From the IMG/VR virus record IMGVR_UViG_3300028569_000021, positions 29,778 through 93,777 of that record: a stretch of 64,000 nt of DNA; one strand, given 5' to 3'. A program made the position numbers and the translations under genes. A model generated the notes under the pieces. It ran no database searches and was not told the origin of the DNA. It was given only the letters and a program-made list of their open reading frames with translations. The DNA is from a virus. Positions 17,411 to 26,749 of the stretch are shown here, one piece after another. Every line of letters begins with the position of its first letter. Within the stretch, counting starts at the first letter, position 1.

Positions 17411-18599
17411 TTCCGTTTATTCGATTTATTCTCTTCCTATCTTTATGACCATATGGTAGAGTAAACAGTTCCTGATAACAATCAAGATTTTCACCATTCT
17501 CAAGCCATCTAGTATTAGCTATATTACGTGCTTTTGCAGAAAGATTCATATATCTACCTTTCTTGCTCAAAACATCGCTACATATGTCAATCATCTCACT
17601 TCCTGTCTTAAATTTAAAAGGTGCATCTTCATAAGTGCATAAGTCTTGACATGCAATCGGTATCCCGAAAGCATTTGCCTCAATTAACTTAAGATCAGAT
17701 TTTGACTTATTAAAATTATTATCTTTAAGAGGTGCAACCATCATATTAACTCTAAGATTTTTAATTTTTTCTCCGTAATTATAAAGATTAGACCACTCGT
17801 GGAATTCAATTTTTTTAGACTGTACTAAATTTCTCAAAGGAAGTGGGTAAGCTCCTAGAAATACCCACTGGAATTTATCAACAGTATCATGAATTGCTTT
17901 AACAACATGAGAAAAATCATCATCTTGTCCAACTCTATTGTCTACATCAAAGTGTGCACCGGAACCAGTATAAAGAATTCTTGGTTTTTTCGAGTGCTGG
18001 TCGTAATTATCAGAAATTGTCTTTACATCATAATGATTTCCAATCCAAAATTTAGGTGGGTAATTGGGAATAATAGTAATATTATTATGGCCAGTTTTTG
18101 CTGCATAATAATCCTTCATGAACTGACATGTTACTGTAATTTCATCACACATTCCCATAATCTCTAGAATGTTTTTTCTTATATCTGGATCAGTAAAAGC
18201 AGGTTTAAACTTGTTATATTCAGGAATGTCTTCATGAAAGACTAAGTCATCAATTTCATAAATTAATCTAAAACCTACCTGCTTTTGAACTTCTTTTAAA
18301 AATTTAACAAATGCGACTTGATGGGATGTAGCTTGTCTTTGAATTCTTACAACCTTAGTATGTACATACCATCTTGGATCTAAGCACATAACAGTACTAC
18401 CATGCACTACTCCTTTATTATAAGCATTAATTAAATGCTCCGGCCAGATCATTCTCCAGAAACCACACCCGCTATAATCAGCATAGAATTGAATTGTTCT
18501 TGGTAGCTGAGTTTCAGGTGGCGTAAGATCTTGCTGCTTTTGTACGGGTTGAGAAAAATTATTTTTTTGTACGTTTCTTTGTAAAGGTGATATCAACAT
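17400..18599 (-). CDS. Glycosyltransferase, GT-B (family 4-like)
   Basis: 399 residues. After a Gln/Pro-rich disordered start, the N-terminal half has YADYSGCGFWRMIWP and YEIDDLVFHE. The C-terminal half has RILYTGSGAHFD and the donor-binding stretch KLIEANAFGIPIAC, where Glu-x-x-x-x-Gly is typical of GT4 enzymes. It probably modifies a virion or host glycan. It is the first gene upstream of the polymerase block on this strand, 42 bases after gp46. Confidence 0.75.
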   Translation of the reverse strand: MLISPLQRNVQKNNFSQPVQKQQDLTPPETQLPRTIQFYADYSGCGFWRMIWPEHLINAYNKGVVHGSTVMCLDPRWYVHTKVVRIQRQATSHQVAFVKFLKEVQKQVGFRLIYEIDDLVFHEDIPEYNKFKPAFTDPDIRKNILEIMGMCDEITVTCQFMKDYYAAKTGHNNITIIPNYPPKFWIGNHYDVKTISDNYDQHSKKPRILYTGSGAHFDVDNRVGQDDDFSHVVKAIHDTVDKFQWVFLGAYPLPLRNLVQSKKIEFHEWSNLYNYGEKIKNLRVNMMVAPLKDNNFNKSKSDLKLIEANAFGIPIACQDLCTYEDAPFKFKTGSEMIDICSDVLSKKGRYMNLSAKARNIANTRWLENGENLDCYQELFTLPYGHKDRKRINRINGIIV

Positions 18600-18641
18600 A
18601 TTTTAAATTTGTATTATTTACTTTTTCTTTTTTTAATTCAA

Positions 18642-20447
18642 CTACTCCAAGTATTGAACTCTTTTTGTTATACCTTCTTGCTTTTCAAGAAAGATAACAT
18701 CCCCTGTACTCAATTTAGAGCATTCTTTTCTATGGGATATGACATATATACCATATTTTTTTGCTTGTACCAATTCTGTCAAAAGACTTATAACCATCTC
18801 TACCCCTGCTTCATCTAGACTAGTATCGAGAAGCTCATCATAAAATTGTATGTTATAAGATATATTGCTTTGAAGTCTTAGCATTTCAATAAAAGTAAAC
18901 ATAATTGCTAAATCAATAACTTTTTTTTCTGCTCCGCTAAAGTTAAAATAACTCATCTCAACCCCTTTATTATTAACAATAGTCTCTTCAAAATATTCAT
19001 CAAATTTAATAAAAGCATTAGAATTTAATTTTCTTAAGTAGCCGCTAAGCTTATTATTAAACAAGTTAAGTATCTTTTTAACAATATAACTCCTTACTCC
19101 GTCTTCACCTAATACAAATTTTACTAGGTCGAGTATATTTAAATTATGCTTATCTTTTTCTATCTGTTGAGTAATAGCATCAACTTTTTGCTTAATAGTT
19201 TCAATAGCATTTGTTAGATCATTATTTGTATTTTCTAAATCTTCAATATCTCTATCAACAGTAGCAACATAAGATTGTAAGTCTATTTCTTTTTGAGTAA
19301 GGTGTTGTTTTTGTTGTTCTCTTAGCTTTTGTCTGCTAACAATCTCTTTAAGCTTACAAAACGCGCTGTCTAGCTTTATTTTAGACTCTTCATAAACAGT
19401 CAATTTATTTTCTAGTTCATTAATGCTAATATCATATTCACTTATTTCTTTCTTAAAAAGCTTCTTTTGATCAGATATATGATTTTTATCCAATGCAGTA
19501 ATAGGTTTTAAGCATACAGGACACATGTCTTTTTCAGTACCTATCTTCGTTAAAGACACTTTAATAAAATCTCTTTTTGTTTCTACAGATGTAATATCTT
19601 TGCCGATAATATTAATCTTGGATAATAATTCCTGTAGTTTATCACCTGCATAGGTTATTTTATTTTGTACTTCAGTAATATCTATATTTTGTATTTTATC
19701 TATAGTAACTTTTACTTCTTCTATTTCTTTAGCAGCGCTCTCTCGCCTACTCTGCAAAGTTTCTCTTCTCTTTTTCTTTTCTATTTCTTTATTTAAAGAT
19801 TGATCCACAAGACTACTATAATGTTTTTTTATTTCTTCAAATTTAGCATTCTTAATATCAAAATCTTTTTTGGTCTCTTGCATTTCAGCCTTAAGATTAC
19901 TGTTCATACTACTAAACATTTCTAAATTAAAAATACTCTCAATAAACTTTCTCTTTTCTACCTTCTTCTTTGCCATGAAAGGTACCATATTATTAAGAGT
20001 CATTGCAATGCAGTTTTGAAATATTTCAGGCGTAAGTCTTAAAATACCTTGAACATATTCAGTGGTATTAACCATAGAATCTCTTGTAACGTCTATACCA
20101 TCTTCATATAGATAACACTTACTTGGTTCTATTGTCCTGTGTAATTCATATTTTTTAAGTATATTATTTTCTTGAATACTAAAAACAAGAGAAACTTTAG
20201 GAGTCTTTTTAGTAATATTGTTAACAATAAACTCCTTCTTTAACTCTCTTAGGGTATTACCAAACAACACAAAGCTAAGACCATCAAGAATAGTACTCTT
20301 ACCAATACCGTTTCGTCTATCAGATTGGTCTTTATTGGTACCGGTAATAACATGTAGACCTGGCTTTAAATCTATTTCTACTTGCTCTTTACCAATTGAT
20401 AAAAAATTTTCTATTATTAATTTATCAAAATTTACAAATTTAGTCAT
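18642..20447 (-). CDS. 46: Recombination nuclease subunit, T4 gp46 / Rad50-SbcC type
   Basis: SMC-like ATPase that with gp47 processes DNA ends. 601 residues: the N-terminal ATP site is around GIGKSTILDGLSFVLFG, long coiled coils flank a zinc hook (MCPVCLKPI), and a C-terminal signature region reads FSGAEKKVIDLAIMFTF followed by FYDELLDTSLD (Walker B). It overlaps gp47 by 4 bases (ATGA), as in T4. Confidence 0.95.
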   Translation of the reverse strand: MTKFVNFDKLIIENFLSIGKEQVEIDLKPGLHVITGTNKDQSDRRNGIGKSTILDGLSFVLFGNTLRELKKEFIVNNITKKTPKVSLVFSIQENNILKKYELHRTIEPSKCYLYEDGIDVTRDSMVNTTEYVQGILRLTPEIFQNCIAMTLNNMVPFMAKKKVEKRKFIESIFNLEMFSSMNSNLKAEMQETKKDFDIKNAKFEEIKKHYSSLVDQSLNKEIEKKKRRETLQSRRESAAKEIEEVKVTIDKIQNIDITEVQNKITYAGDKLQELLSKINIIGKDITSVETKRDFIKVSLTKIGTEKDMCPVCLKPITALDKNHISDQKKLFKKEISEYDISINELENKLTVYEESKIKLDSAFCKLKEIVSRQKLREQQKQHLTQKEIDLQSYVATVDRDIEDLENTNNDLTNAIETIKQKVDAITQQIEKDKHNLNILDLVKFVLGEDGVRSYIVKKILNLFNNKLSGYLRKLNSNAFIKFDEYFEETIVNNKGVEMSYFNFSGAEKKVIDLAIMFTFIEMLRLQSNISYNIQFYDELLDTSLDEAGVEMVISLLTELVQAKKYGIYVISHRKECSKLSTGDVIFLEKQEGITKRVQYLE

Positions 20448-21472
20448 TTTATTTGATTATATAAAAACAATGTATGTTTAATTACTTCATCTTTTTCTTC
20501 TATATCTAGCATATTAACAAATTCTACTATAGCTTTTGAGACATCTACTCCAGAAAGATCACATTCATTTTGATCTTCTATAGAAACACTATAATTAACT
20601 AGAGGGTCAATTATTAACGACAACGGACTATATCCATTACAAACGTTAATATACTCATCTATCTTTTTTTGATCTATATTTTTATCTATTACAATTTTAA
20701 TAAAGTTATTTTTATAATGCTCTTTAAGATCTTCATTGTTTTGTAGTTCAGAAACTAAAAATTTTTTATGTACAGGTGAAATATTATTTTCATAAAAGTT
20801 ATATGTAATATTATCATCAAAATCTAATACGTAATACCCTTTTTTACATTCTCTTTCACCAAAATCTAACTGAAAAGGGCTGCCTACATATATAATTTTA
20901 CCTTCATCATACTCTCTTTCTTCGTTAAGATGAAAATGACCAGAAAAAATAAGAGGTGCTTTTTGCAAAAGATCTCTTGGGTTTGTACCTTTCTCACATA
21001 GCTTATGTGCATTCATCCTAAAAGTCTCTATCTCAAAGTGACCAAATATGGCACTACCTTCAGGTATATTATTTTCATTAAACCCCCAGGGACAAAACGT
21101 TACACTATGTTTACCAATAGTCTTACTAGTAACGCTGTCAAATATAGTTATATTACTATATCCTTTCAATATTGAAAGAGAATGTACATTAGCTTTATCC
21201 TTATAATAGCAGTCATGATTACCTGGTATCATTAATACTTCAAAATCTTTAAATTTATCTAGGAATTCGGCTGCAGCATGGATCGTATTAACGGATATTT
21301 CTGATCTAGAATGAAAAAAATCACCAGTAAATATAATATTTTTAATTTTCTTTGATTTTAATTCAGCAATAAACCAATCTGCCCAATCAAGGGCAATTTT
21401 ATGCCATACTAAACTATTTTGATGAACTCCTAAATGAAGGTCTGTAAATAAAGCGTATTTTGTTTGTGACAT
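20444..21472 (-). CDS. 47: Recombination nuclease subunit, T4 gp47 / Mre11-SbcD type
   Basis: Metal-dependent nuclease partner of gp46. 342 residues with the calcineurin-like motifs in order: FTDLHLG, GDFFHSR, GNHDCYYK and GHFHLNEE. These supply the Asp/His/Asn metal ligands. It lies 4 bases after the late sigma factor gene and is coupled to gp46 downstream. Confidence 0.95.
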   Translation of the reverse strand: MSQTKYALFTDLHLGVHQNSLVWHKIALDWADWFIAELKSKKIKNIIFTGDFFHSRSEISVNTIHAAAEFLDKFKDFEVLMIPGNHDCYYKDKANVHSLSILKGYSNITIFDSVTSKTIGKHSVTFCPWGFNENNIPEGSAIFGHFEIETFRMNAHKLCEKGTNPRDLLQKAPLIFSGHFHLNEEREYDEGKIIYVGSPFQLDFGERECKKGYYVLDFDDNITYNFYENNISPVHKKFLVSELQNNEDLKEHYKNNFIKIVIDKNIDQKKIDEYINVCNGYSPLSLIIDPLVNYSVSIEDQNECDLSGVDVSKAIVEFVNMLDIEEKDEVIKHTLFLYNQIK

Positions 21473-21476
21473 TTAA

Positions 21477-22109
21477 TTAAGTATCGCTAAAAACATCGTT
21501 ATCGTAACCTGTAGGTTTAGTATAAATTTTATGTGAATTCATCTCTTCATCACTATTAATGAGATTATTGTATTGTCTTTCTTTATAGTCTTCTAGCACT
21601 TGATAATGTTTCTTTTCTTTTTTAATTCTACTAATAAAAGCGTGAAATGCAATAGTCGTAAAATAACTAAAAGGAGAAAAACCATGATTAAGTTTAAATT
21701 TTTTATGCTTAAGAGCCTGATACATCTTTACTATAGCATCTCCTATCATATCTTCTTTAAAGGAGTAATTGATAAAGTTAGGTGCGTATGATAAACCTAC
21801 AGCAATTTTTCTTAGACTATCACCTAGATAATTTGTAATTTTATCTGTCTGATAATAGACGGTGATTGCATCTTCAAACTCTCTACCATTAACATAATGT
21901 TCTTTTTCTTCTGCAGACTTTTTTTTCTTACGTTTCTTAGGTGGATCTTCCGCTACAATAACAGGTAATATAATAGTTTCAGGTATTGAGCTTTTCATAA
22001 GCTGATCAACGCTTACTATAGAAACGTTTTCTTGAATGCTACTCTCTAATTTCGGTTTTTTGATAAGGGATTTTTTCTTGTTCATAAAATTGTATGCGTT
22101 TATTACCAT
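21477..22109 (-). CDS. 55: Late-transcription sigma factor, T4 gp55 type
   Basis: Directs host RNA polymerase to late promoters. The part from about residue 74 fits gp55: YVNGREFEDAITVYY, then a region-2-like stretch EDMIGDAIVKMYQAL and FSPFSYFTTIAFHAFISRI followed by KKEKK. It has a Lys-rich N-terminal extension. The window also contains many ATAAATA boxes before late-type genes, which supports the call. The start at 22109 overlaps uvsW by 71 bases; ATG 22085 is an alternative. The hydrophobic clamp-binding tail of T4 gp55 is not obvious. Confidence 0.85.
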   Translation of the reverse strand: MVINAYNFMNKKKSLIKKPKLESSIQENVSIVSVDQLMKSSIPETIILPVIVAEDPPKKRKKKKSAEEKEHYVNGREFEDAITVYYQTDKITNYLGDSLRKIAVGLSYAPNFINYSFKEDMIGDAIVKMYQALKHKKFKLNHGFSPFSYFTTIAFHAFISRIKKEKKHYQVLEDYKERQYNNLINSDEEMNSHKIYTKPTGYDNDVFSDT

Positions 22110-23487
22110 GGTCTATACCATATTGAAGTTGATCTTGTAAATCTATAATTTGAAGTATTTTTTTATCTTTATGTAATCTAAGACCTCTTCCAATACTTTG
22201 TAAGGTTTTAATTTTAGCTTTACCACCCCCTGCAAATATTATATAATGTAAGTTCTTAATATCAATACCTGTAGAAAATATTTTAGAGATAGCAACACAA
22301 ACAACATTATTTTTGTATTCCATCTTTTTTCTTATTTCTTCTCTTGCATCGGTTTCAACACTACCTTGAATAAAATATATTTCTTTATTTTTAAGGTTGG
22401 CAGATAGTACTTCAAACAATTTTTCACCGTGTTTAATAAAATCTACCATTATAAGTATATTATTATTTGCGTTAGAAGAAATTTTGTTTATAATTTTATT
22501 TCTATAGCTATTAGAAAAAAGAAACTCTAATTCTGATCTGTATTTATCGTTAGTAAAGATACGCATATCAGGTTTAGTTTTATAAAATATTTCTAGAATA
22601 GAAATTTGTACACTAGAAACAAAATTGTCTTTCCTTAATTCATAGCTCTTTCTCTCGTACAATTGAGGTCCCATTTTACCTATAATATTCCAGGTATCTA
22701 TTTTAGATTCAGGCATAGTACCTGTAAATCCAAAGCGGTGAGGTGTTATAATAGTATCTATAATTTTATTAATACTATTACCTGTTCTTAAAATGTGTAC
22801 TTCGTCAACAATTAACATATCTACTGTTTCTAGAATAGAGGTATCAGTATTTTTGCTTTGTAATATGCCTATATTACATACTATAACATCAGTAGCTAAA
22901 TTGAGAGGATTGTTACCTGTCCATTTAGAGTATGTAAAATTAACACCGTACTCTTGAAATTTATCAATAGTTTGTTCTACTAAAGAAAGGGAGGGTACTA
23001 CTAGTGCACATTTAAAATCTTGCTTATCAGCATACACTGTATTTCTTATATGATTAATAAGAGAGGAAGTAATAAGTGTTTTTCCTCCAGCAGTTGCCAG
23101 TACTATAGTACCTCTACCTGCTGTAAGACATTTTTTAACAACATCTTCTTGATAATCATAAAGTTTTAAATTTAAATCTAAAATATTTTCAGTATAATTT
23201 GTATGACTTTTCCATTTTCTAGAAGGAATAAGATAATCTATTAAGTGTTCAGAAATAATTAGCTTCTCTTTAGGATCGTTTTCTTTAATATAATTAACAA
23301 TTTCGTAGGCCAGGCCAGGTAAGAATCGACCGGTAGGTGTAATGGCATATTTACGCATAGGTATAAACTTATACCTATTTCTTGCAAATTTGGCACCATC
23401 ATTTTTTTCAGAAAAATGTTCTCTTATTTTAGTAAATAAGTCTCCTTTTAAAATACCTTTAAACTTTTGGAAATCTAACTCTGTCAT
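22039..23487 (-). CDS. uvsW: Superfamily 2 helicase UvsW
   Basis: Recombination and replication-fork remodelling helicase. 482 residues: N-terminal accessory domain, then Walker A ATAGGKT at 131-137, DEVH, FTGTMPE (motif III), and C-terminal helicase motifs including SIGRGLRLHKD. It overlaps the uvsY-like gene upstream by 4 bases and the sigma factor gene downstream by 71 bases. Intact. Confidence 0.9.
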   Translation of the reverse strand: MTELDFQKFKGILKGDLFTKIREHFSEKNDGAKFARNRYKFIPMRKYAITPTGRFLPGLAYEIVNYIKENDPKEKLIISEHLIDYLIPSRKWKSHTNYTENILDLNLKLYDYQEDVVKKCLTAGRGTIVLATAGGKTLITSSLINHIRNTVYADKQDFKCALVVPSLSLVEQTIDKFQEYGVNFTYSKWTGNNPLNLATDVIVCNIGILQSKNTDTSILETVDMLIVDEVHILRTGNSINKIIDTIITPHRFGFTGTMPESKIDTWNIIGKMGPQLYERKSYELRKDNFVSSVQISILEIFYKTKPDMRIFTNDKYRSELEFLFSNSYRNKIINKISSNANNNILIMVDFIKHGEKLFEVLSANLKNKEIYFIQGSVETDAREEIRKKMEYKNNVVCVAISKIFSTGIDIKNLHYIIFAGGGKAKIKTLQSIGRGLRLHKDKKILQIIDLQDQLQYGIDHGNKRIQFYEQEKIPYQKTEIRE

Positions 23488-23879
23488 AATGTTTCAAGTT
23501 GAACTATTTTAATTATATTAGACATGTCATAACTCATAGAAGAAATAATCTTTTCAGTTCTTTCTAAGAAATCAATTATCATTTTTTCTTCATCAATATC
23601 CTTTACTACAGATATAACCTCTGTAGTCTCTTCTGCTTTTTCTTTTATAAAATTATCAGAAAGCTTTACAGGTAAGGATTCTTTAACTCTAGGTAAAGCA
23701 TCTCTTATAATATTTTTCTTTCGTTTCTCTAATATATTTAAATTATTTTTATGATTAATAATTCGAGCTACCCACTTAGCCTTAATAGCAGGTAGTGATA
23801 GAGCCTTCTCCTTAAGATTTATTTCATTAACAATTGTATCTTTTTTAAGCTCTTCAATATAAAGTGTAATGTTAACCAC
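23484..23879 (-). CDS. uvsY: Recombination mediator UvsY
   Basis: Loads UvsX on gp32-coated DNA. 131 residues (T4 UvsY 137). The N-terminal LYIEELKKDTIVNE and the KAKWVARIINHKNNLNILEK region correspond to the conserved Glu-Glu-Leu-Lys-Lys-Asp and Lys-Trp segments of T4 UvsY. It is directly coupled to uvsW, as in T4. The C-terminal half is helical and more divergent. Confidence 0.8.
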   Translation of the reverse strand: MVNITLYIEELKKDTIVNEINLKEKALSLPAIKAKWVARIINHKNNLNILEKRKKNIIRDALPRVKESLPVKLSDNFIKEKAEETTEVISVVKDIDEEKMIIDFLERTEKIISSMSYDMSNIIKIVQLETL

Positions 23880-23914
23880 CTTGTTATAGTACTATAATTG
23901 ATTAAATAATCAAG

Positions 23915-24118
23915 GTGAAAAATTTTAAAAAATTCCTAGAGCAAAATATGGCTGGTTCTGGGGGAGTTTTTGGCGATTACTCGACCTCTAGTGAAGGGGG
24001 AGCTAGTGTTGGTAATAGTGATACTTATGCTAAAGAACATGGTGCTATTATACCAAAAGTACTGGGACTGTACACAAGAAATGGTAGATTAAAAACTAAA
24101 AAAAGGAAAAAGAAATAA
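23915..24118 (+). CDS. Small protein with packaging-type leader
   Basis: 67 residues from a GTG start. The leader MKNFKKFLEQ fits the short capsid-targeting pattern with Phe-Leu-Glu at residues 7-9. Then comes a Gly/Ser-rich linker, and the basic tail ends RLKTKKRKKK, which could bind nucleic acid. A TTAAATA stretch lies just upstream. Its stop overlaps the start of the GIY-YIG gene by one base. Function unknown; a head-internal protein is possible. Confidence 0.55.
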   Translation: MKNFKKFLEQNMAGSGGVFGDYSTSSEGGASVGNSDTYAKEHGAIIPKVLGLYTRNGRLKTKKRKKK

Positions 24119-24549
24119 TGGATCTAGGTCACTGGTTAGCAAAAGAAGGAACTGTTTGTAGTGAGGATATGTTTGGGTTTGTTTATGAAATAATAAACAC
24201 CACTAATAATAAAACTTATATAGGTAAAAAACAATGTTGTAGAAAAGTGAGAAAAAAACCTTTAAAAGGTAAAAAAAAAAACCGTATTGAGTTAAAAGAA
24301 TCTGATTGGAAAGGGTATACTGGCTCTTCTTTTGATCTTAATGAAGATATAATGAAGTTAGGTAAGGATAAATTCACGTTTACTATTATTAAAATATGTG
24401 GTTCTAAGTGGGAGTTAGGGTATGAAGAAATAAAAGAGCAAATTAAAAGAGATGTTTTGTTACAAGAGAATTTTTATAACGGAATAATAAATGTAAGAAT
24501 AGGTAGACCACCAAAAAGCTTGTTAAATAAAAAAAGTATATTAAACTAA
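24118..24549 (+). CDS. GIY-YIG endonuclease, resembling T4 endonuclease II (DenA)
   Basis: 143 residues. GFVYEI and TYIGKKQ give the GIY and YIG strands, then WKGYTGSS and later EEIKEQIKRDVLLQENFYN with the family's Glu/Asn positions. T4 DenA is a 136-residue GIY-YIG enzyme that cuts unmodified host DNA. The size and the WKxYxGSS segment favour that type over a homing endonuclease. If phage DNA carries 7-deazaguanines (genes elsewhere in the window), this enzyme could distinguish host from phage DNA; that link is inference. Confidence 0.75.
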   Translation: MDLGHWLAKEGTVCSEDMFGFVYEIINTTNNKTYIGKKQCCRKVRKKPLKGKKKNRIELKESDWKGYTGSSFDLNEDIMKLGKDKFTFTIIKICGSKWELGYEEIKEQIKRDVLLQENFYNGIINVRIGRPPKSLLNKKSILN

Positions 24550-24553
24550 GGTA

Positions 24554-25048
24554 GTGGAAGACTACATTTTTAGTAGATATAATATTGTTTATATAGACTG
24601 TACCGGTTTTTATAATAATACCCTTAATAAGATAAATGATTTGCATATCTATAAGCCTAGTAGCAGAGATATTAAAAAGCTTATATTTCACTTTATTATT
24701 AGGGACTTACTATACACTAGTAAAATAAAAAAAACTAAAGAAAAGCCGGTTTTTTTCTTTCGTAGTAATGATTTTTTAAAGACTGATACAACTTTTATTG
24801 TTCAGTTTATTAATGTTGTTAAGATGTTAAAGAAATTGCTACCTGTACCTGTTTTAATTTTTAAAGATGAAGAAATTTTTAAGAAAAATAATGGAAACTT
24901 AAAAGGTTTAAGTGAAAAAATTTTTAATTTTTACTCTACAAGAGATCATAGTACTAAAAAATTAAGAAAATATTTAGAAGTTGAAGAATATTATGAATTA
25001 ATTAAGGTTTTAGGTGAGGTAAGGAGTTTAAAAACCTTGGTAAACTAA
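24554..25048 (+). CDS. Hypothetical protein, 164 residues
   Basis: Starts at GTG (24554), 4 bases after the endonuclease stop. Lys-rich, alternating strands and helices: NIVYIDCTGFYNN and KPVFFFRSND, with LLPVPVLIFKDEEIF in the middle. It could be an alpha/beta fold, but no motif is recognised. Its end is 8 bases before the next gene. Confidence 0.55.
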   Translation: MEDYIFSRYNIVYIDCTGFYNNTLNKINDLHIYKPSSRDIKKLIFHFIIRDLLYTSKIKKTKEKPVFFFRSNDFLKTDTTFIVQFINVVKMLKKLLPVPVLIFKDEEIFKKNNGNLKGLSEKIFNFYSTRDHSTKKLRKYLEVEEYYELIKVLGEVRSLKTLVN

Positions 25049-25056
25049 ATAATATT

Positions 25057-25527
25057 ATGCAAAGTAATTTTATTAAAATTTTAAATAATTCCTACAAAGG
25101 AATCCTGACAGAGCAAGGTCCTGAGATGCCTGTTGATCCGGCAGCAAATATGGCAGCTGCACCTACTCCTGCACCTAATTCTATAACCCCACCACCAGGA
25201 GCTCCTGCACCTGAAACAGAACATCCTGTAGAAGAGACAGAGTCTAGAAGTAGCAGTGATGCTTTTTTAATAGGTATGGTTGCAAAGGCATTATTAGTTA
25301 ACCTAGATGATGACGATAAGCTTAAAGTAGTTAAATTTCTTAAGAGCCTAAACAAAGATAATGCTAGTAAAATAGAAGAAAACTTAGTTAATATCATTAA
25401 CGGCTATGATTATCAAAACTTAGATATCGATTTAGATTCGAATTTTAAAATACCACCTAAAAATTCTAGAAAAGTTATAAAATTTTTAAATAAAATTATG
25501 GATGATTATGTTAATACCGAATATTAA
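25057..25527 (+). CDS. Probable packaged protein with leader and Pro/Ala-rich linker
   Basis: 156 residues. The long-type leader ends GILTE (Glu19). It is followed by a Pro/Ala/Thr-rich disordered linker of about 45 residues and a helical C-terminal domain (FLIGMVAKALLVNL, DDDKLKVVKFLKSL). CTAAATA lies just upstream of the ATG. The gene overlaps the convergent 25524-26030 gene by 4 bases. A virion-internal protein is likely from the leader; function unknown. Confidence 0.6.
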   Translation: MQSNFIKILNNSYKGILTEQGPEMPVDPAANMAAAPTPAPNSITPPPGAPAPETEHPVEETESRSSSDAFLIGMVAKALLVNLDDDDKLKVVKFLKSLNKDNASKIEENLVNIINGYDYQNLDIDLDSNFKIPPKNSRKVIKFLNKIMDDYVNTEY

Positions 25528-26030
25528 AGTCTGTTAGCCTTTAGACATTCAATATTAAAAATAACGTTTTTGAGTACAGCCTCATTAACTCCCATACCTT
25601 CCCCGTCAAGCATACCTTTAATGTTTGAAGCTAATCTTAATCCATCATTCATATCCTCTACATCACTTGAATTCATACATTCTTTTTCAAATTTATCGTA
25701 TTCAAGTGCTTTTTTAACAGATATAATGTAATCTGAAGCTTTTACTATTTTACTTAGCATCCATGGATCCATGTCTTCAGTATGGTTTAACATATCTAAA
25801 AGATCTGTACCATCTTTAAGAATACTAAAAAGCTCACTTTTAGCCATATCAGAGTTTCTCTTTTCTGGTTCTGGGTTTTCATGAGCAGAGTGTATTACCG
25901 GTTGAATTTGTGGTACCGGACCTGGTTCATTGTCAAATAACGAACTCGACAAATCCATATAGTGCATGTCCTCGTTAATTACTTTTTCATATACGCTACG
26001 GATTCTATCAAGTTCATATTTCTTACTCAT
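25524..26030 (-). CDS. Probable packaged protein with leader
   Basis: 168 residues. Leader ends VINE (Glu20) and contains the recurring Arg-Ser-Val-Tyr pattern seen in other long leaders here. The body is helical and acidic, with SKIVKASDYIISVKKAL. An exact TATAAATA box is 5 bases before the ATG. Function unknown. Confidence 0.6.
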   Translation of the reverse strand: MSKKYELDRIRSVYEKVINEDMHYMDLSSSLFDNEPGPVPQIQPVIHSAHENPEPEKRNSDMAKSELFSILKDGTDLLDMLNHTEDMDPWMLSKIVKASDYIISVKKALEYDKFEKECMNSSDVEDMNDGLRLASNIKGMLDGEGMGVNEAVLKNVIFNIECLKANRL

Positions 26031-26035
26031 AATAT

Positions 26036-26043
26036 TATTTATA
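26036..26043 (-). promoter_or_regulatory. T4-like late promoter, exact TATAAATA
   Basis: Exact TATAAATA on the minus strand, 5 bases before the ATG at 26030. It matches the consensus used by gp55-type sigma factors. Transcription would begin at about the ATG itself. Confidence 0.7.
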
Positions 26044-26056
26044 TTATGAGATTAAT

Positions 26057-26704
26057 TTAAGTATTTTTCTTACTAAATTCTACAAATTTATAGAATTCCG
26101 CTCTAGAATTATCATTATTATCAAGAAATGCACCTGACATACGCGCAGTTCTCATAGTAGAGTCATGCTTAATGCCCCTGTTAGAACAACAGGAATGATT
26201 TGCTTCAATCAGTACTGCAACTCCATTATTCCTTTCACATACTTTATTGACATACTCATGGATTTGTGCTGTAAGGTTTTCTTGTACTTGCGGACGACGA
26301 GCAAACCAATCTACAATGCGATTTAGCTTAGACAATCCAATAACTTTACCCTTAGCGGAAGGTATGTATGCAACATGTGCAACGCCTGTAAAGGAAGCAT
26401 GATGATGTGAGCATAAAGAAACTACTTTAATGTTATTCTGACAAACTATACCATCATATTTGTCGACATTATCAAATGCTGTAACTTTTGGTGGCTCAGT
26501 ATAACATCCCATGGCTAGATCAGTTACGAAGGCCTTTGCCACTCTCAAAGGGGTATTACTGCTATTAGGATCGTTTCTCCAGTCAAAACCAAGTGCATCA
26601 AGATATGCTTCATAAGCAATTGCGGCCCTTTCAATAAGATCAGTCGTCTCTTCTGGTGTATGGGGGTTGTTGTGATTGGCGTATGAAAGTTTCTTTTTAA
26701 TCAT
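26057..26704 (-). CDS. folE: GTP cyclohydrolase I
   Basis: Makes dihydroneopterin triphosphate from GTP, the entry to the preQ0 pathway. 215 residues. Active-site stretches: [18 protein letters not shown] (zinc Cys and His), then [20 protein letters not shown] and the later [11 protein letters not shown]. The canonical motif reads CEHH; the Ser-for-Glu change does not remove the metal ligands. It pairs functionally with queD (47.2-47.8 kb), queE (45.5-46.3 kb) and queC (12.0-12.8 kb). Confidence 0.92.
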   Translation of the reverse strand: MIKKKLSYANHNNPHTPEETTDLIERAAIAYEAYLDALGFDWRNDPNSSNTPLRVAKAFVTDLAMGCYTEPPKVTAFDNVDKYDGIVCQNNIKVVSLCSHHHASFTGVAHVAYIPSAKGKVIGLSKLNRIVDWFARRPQVQENLTAQIHEYVNKVCERNNGVAVLIEANHSCCSNRGIKHDSTMRTARMSGAFLDNNDNSRAEFYKFVEFSKKNT

Positions 26705-26749
26705 AAGACTATTTTAATCTATATATTAACTTTTTCAATAAATAATATT

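Noticed and set aside
3232-23487. Clamp loader genes (gp44/gp62) inside the replication block
   Set aside because: No AAA+ protein of that kind is present here; the only AAA+ protein of similar size (53060-54682) is MoxR-type.
24118-24549. Homing endonuclease
   Set aside because: Free-standing GIY-YIG homing enzymes are usually longer with a DNA-binding tail; size and motif spacing fit the DenA type better. Not fully excluded.
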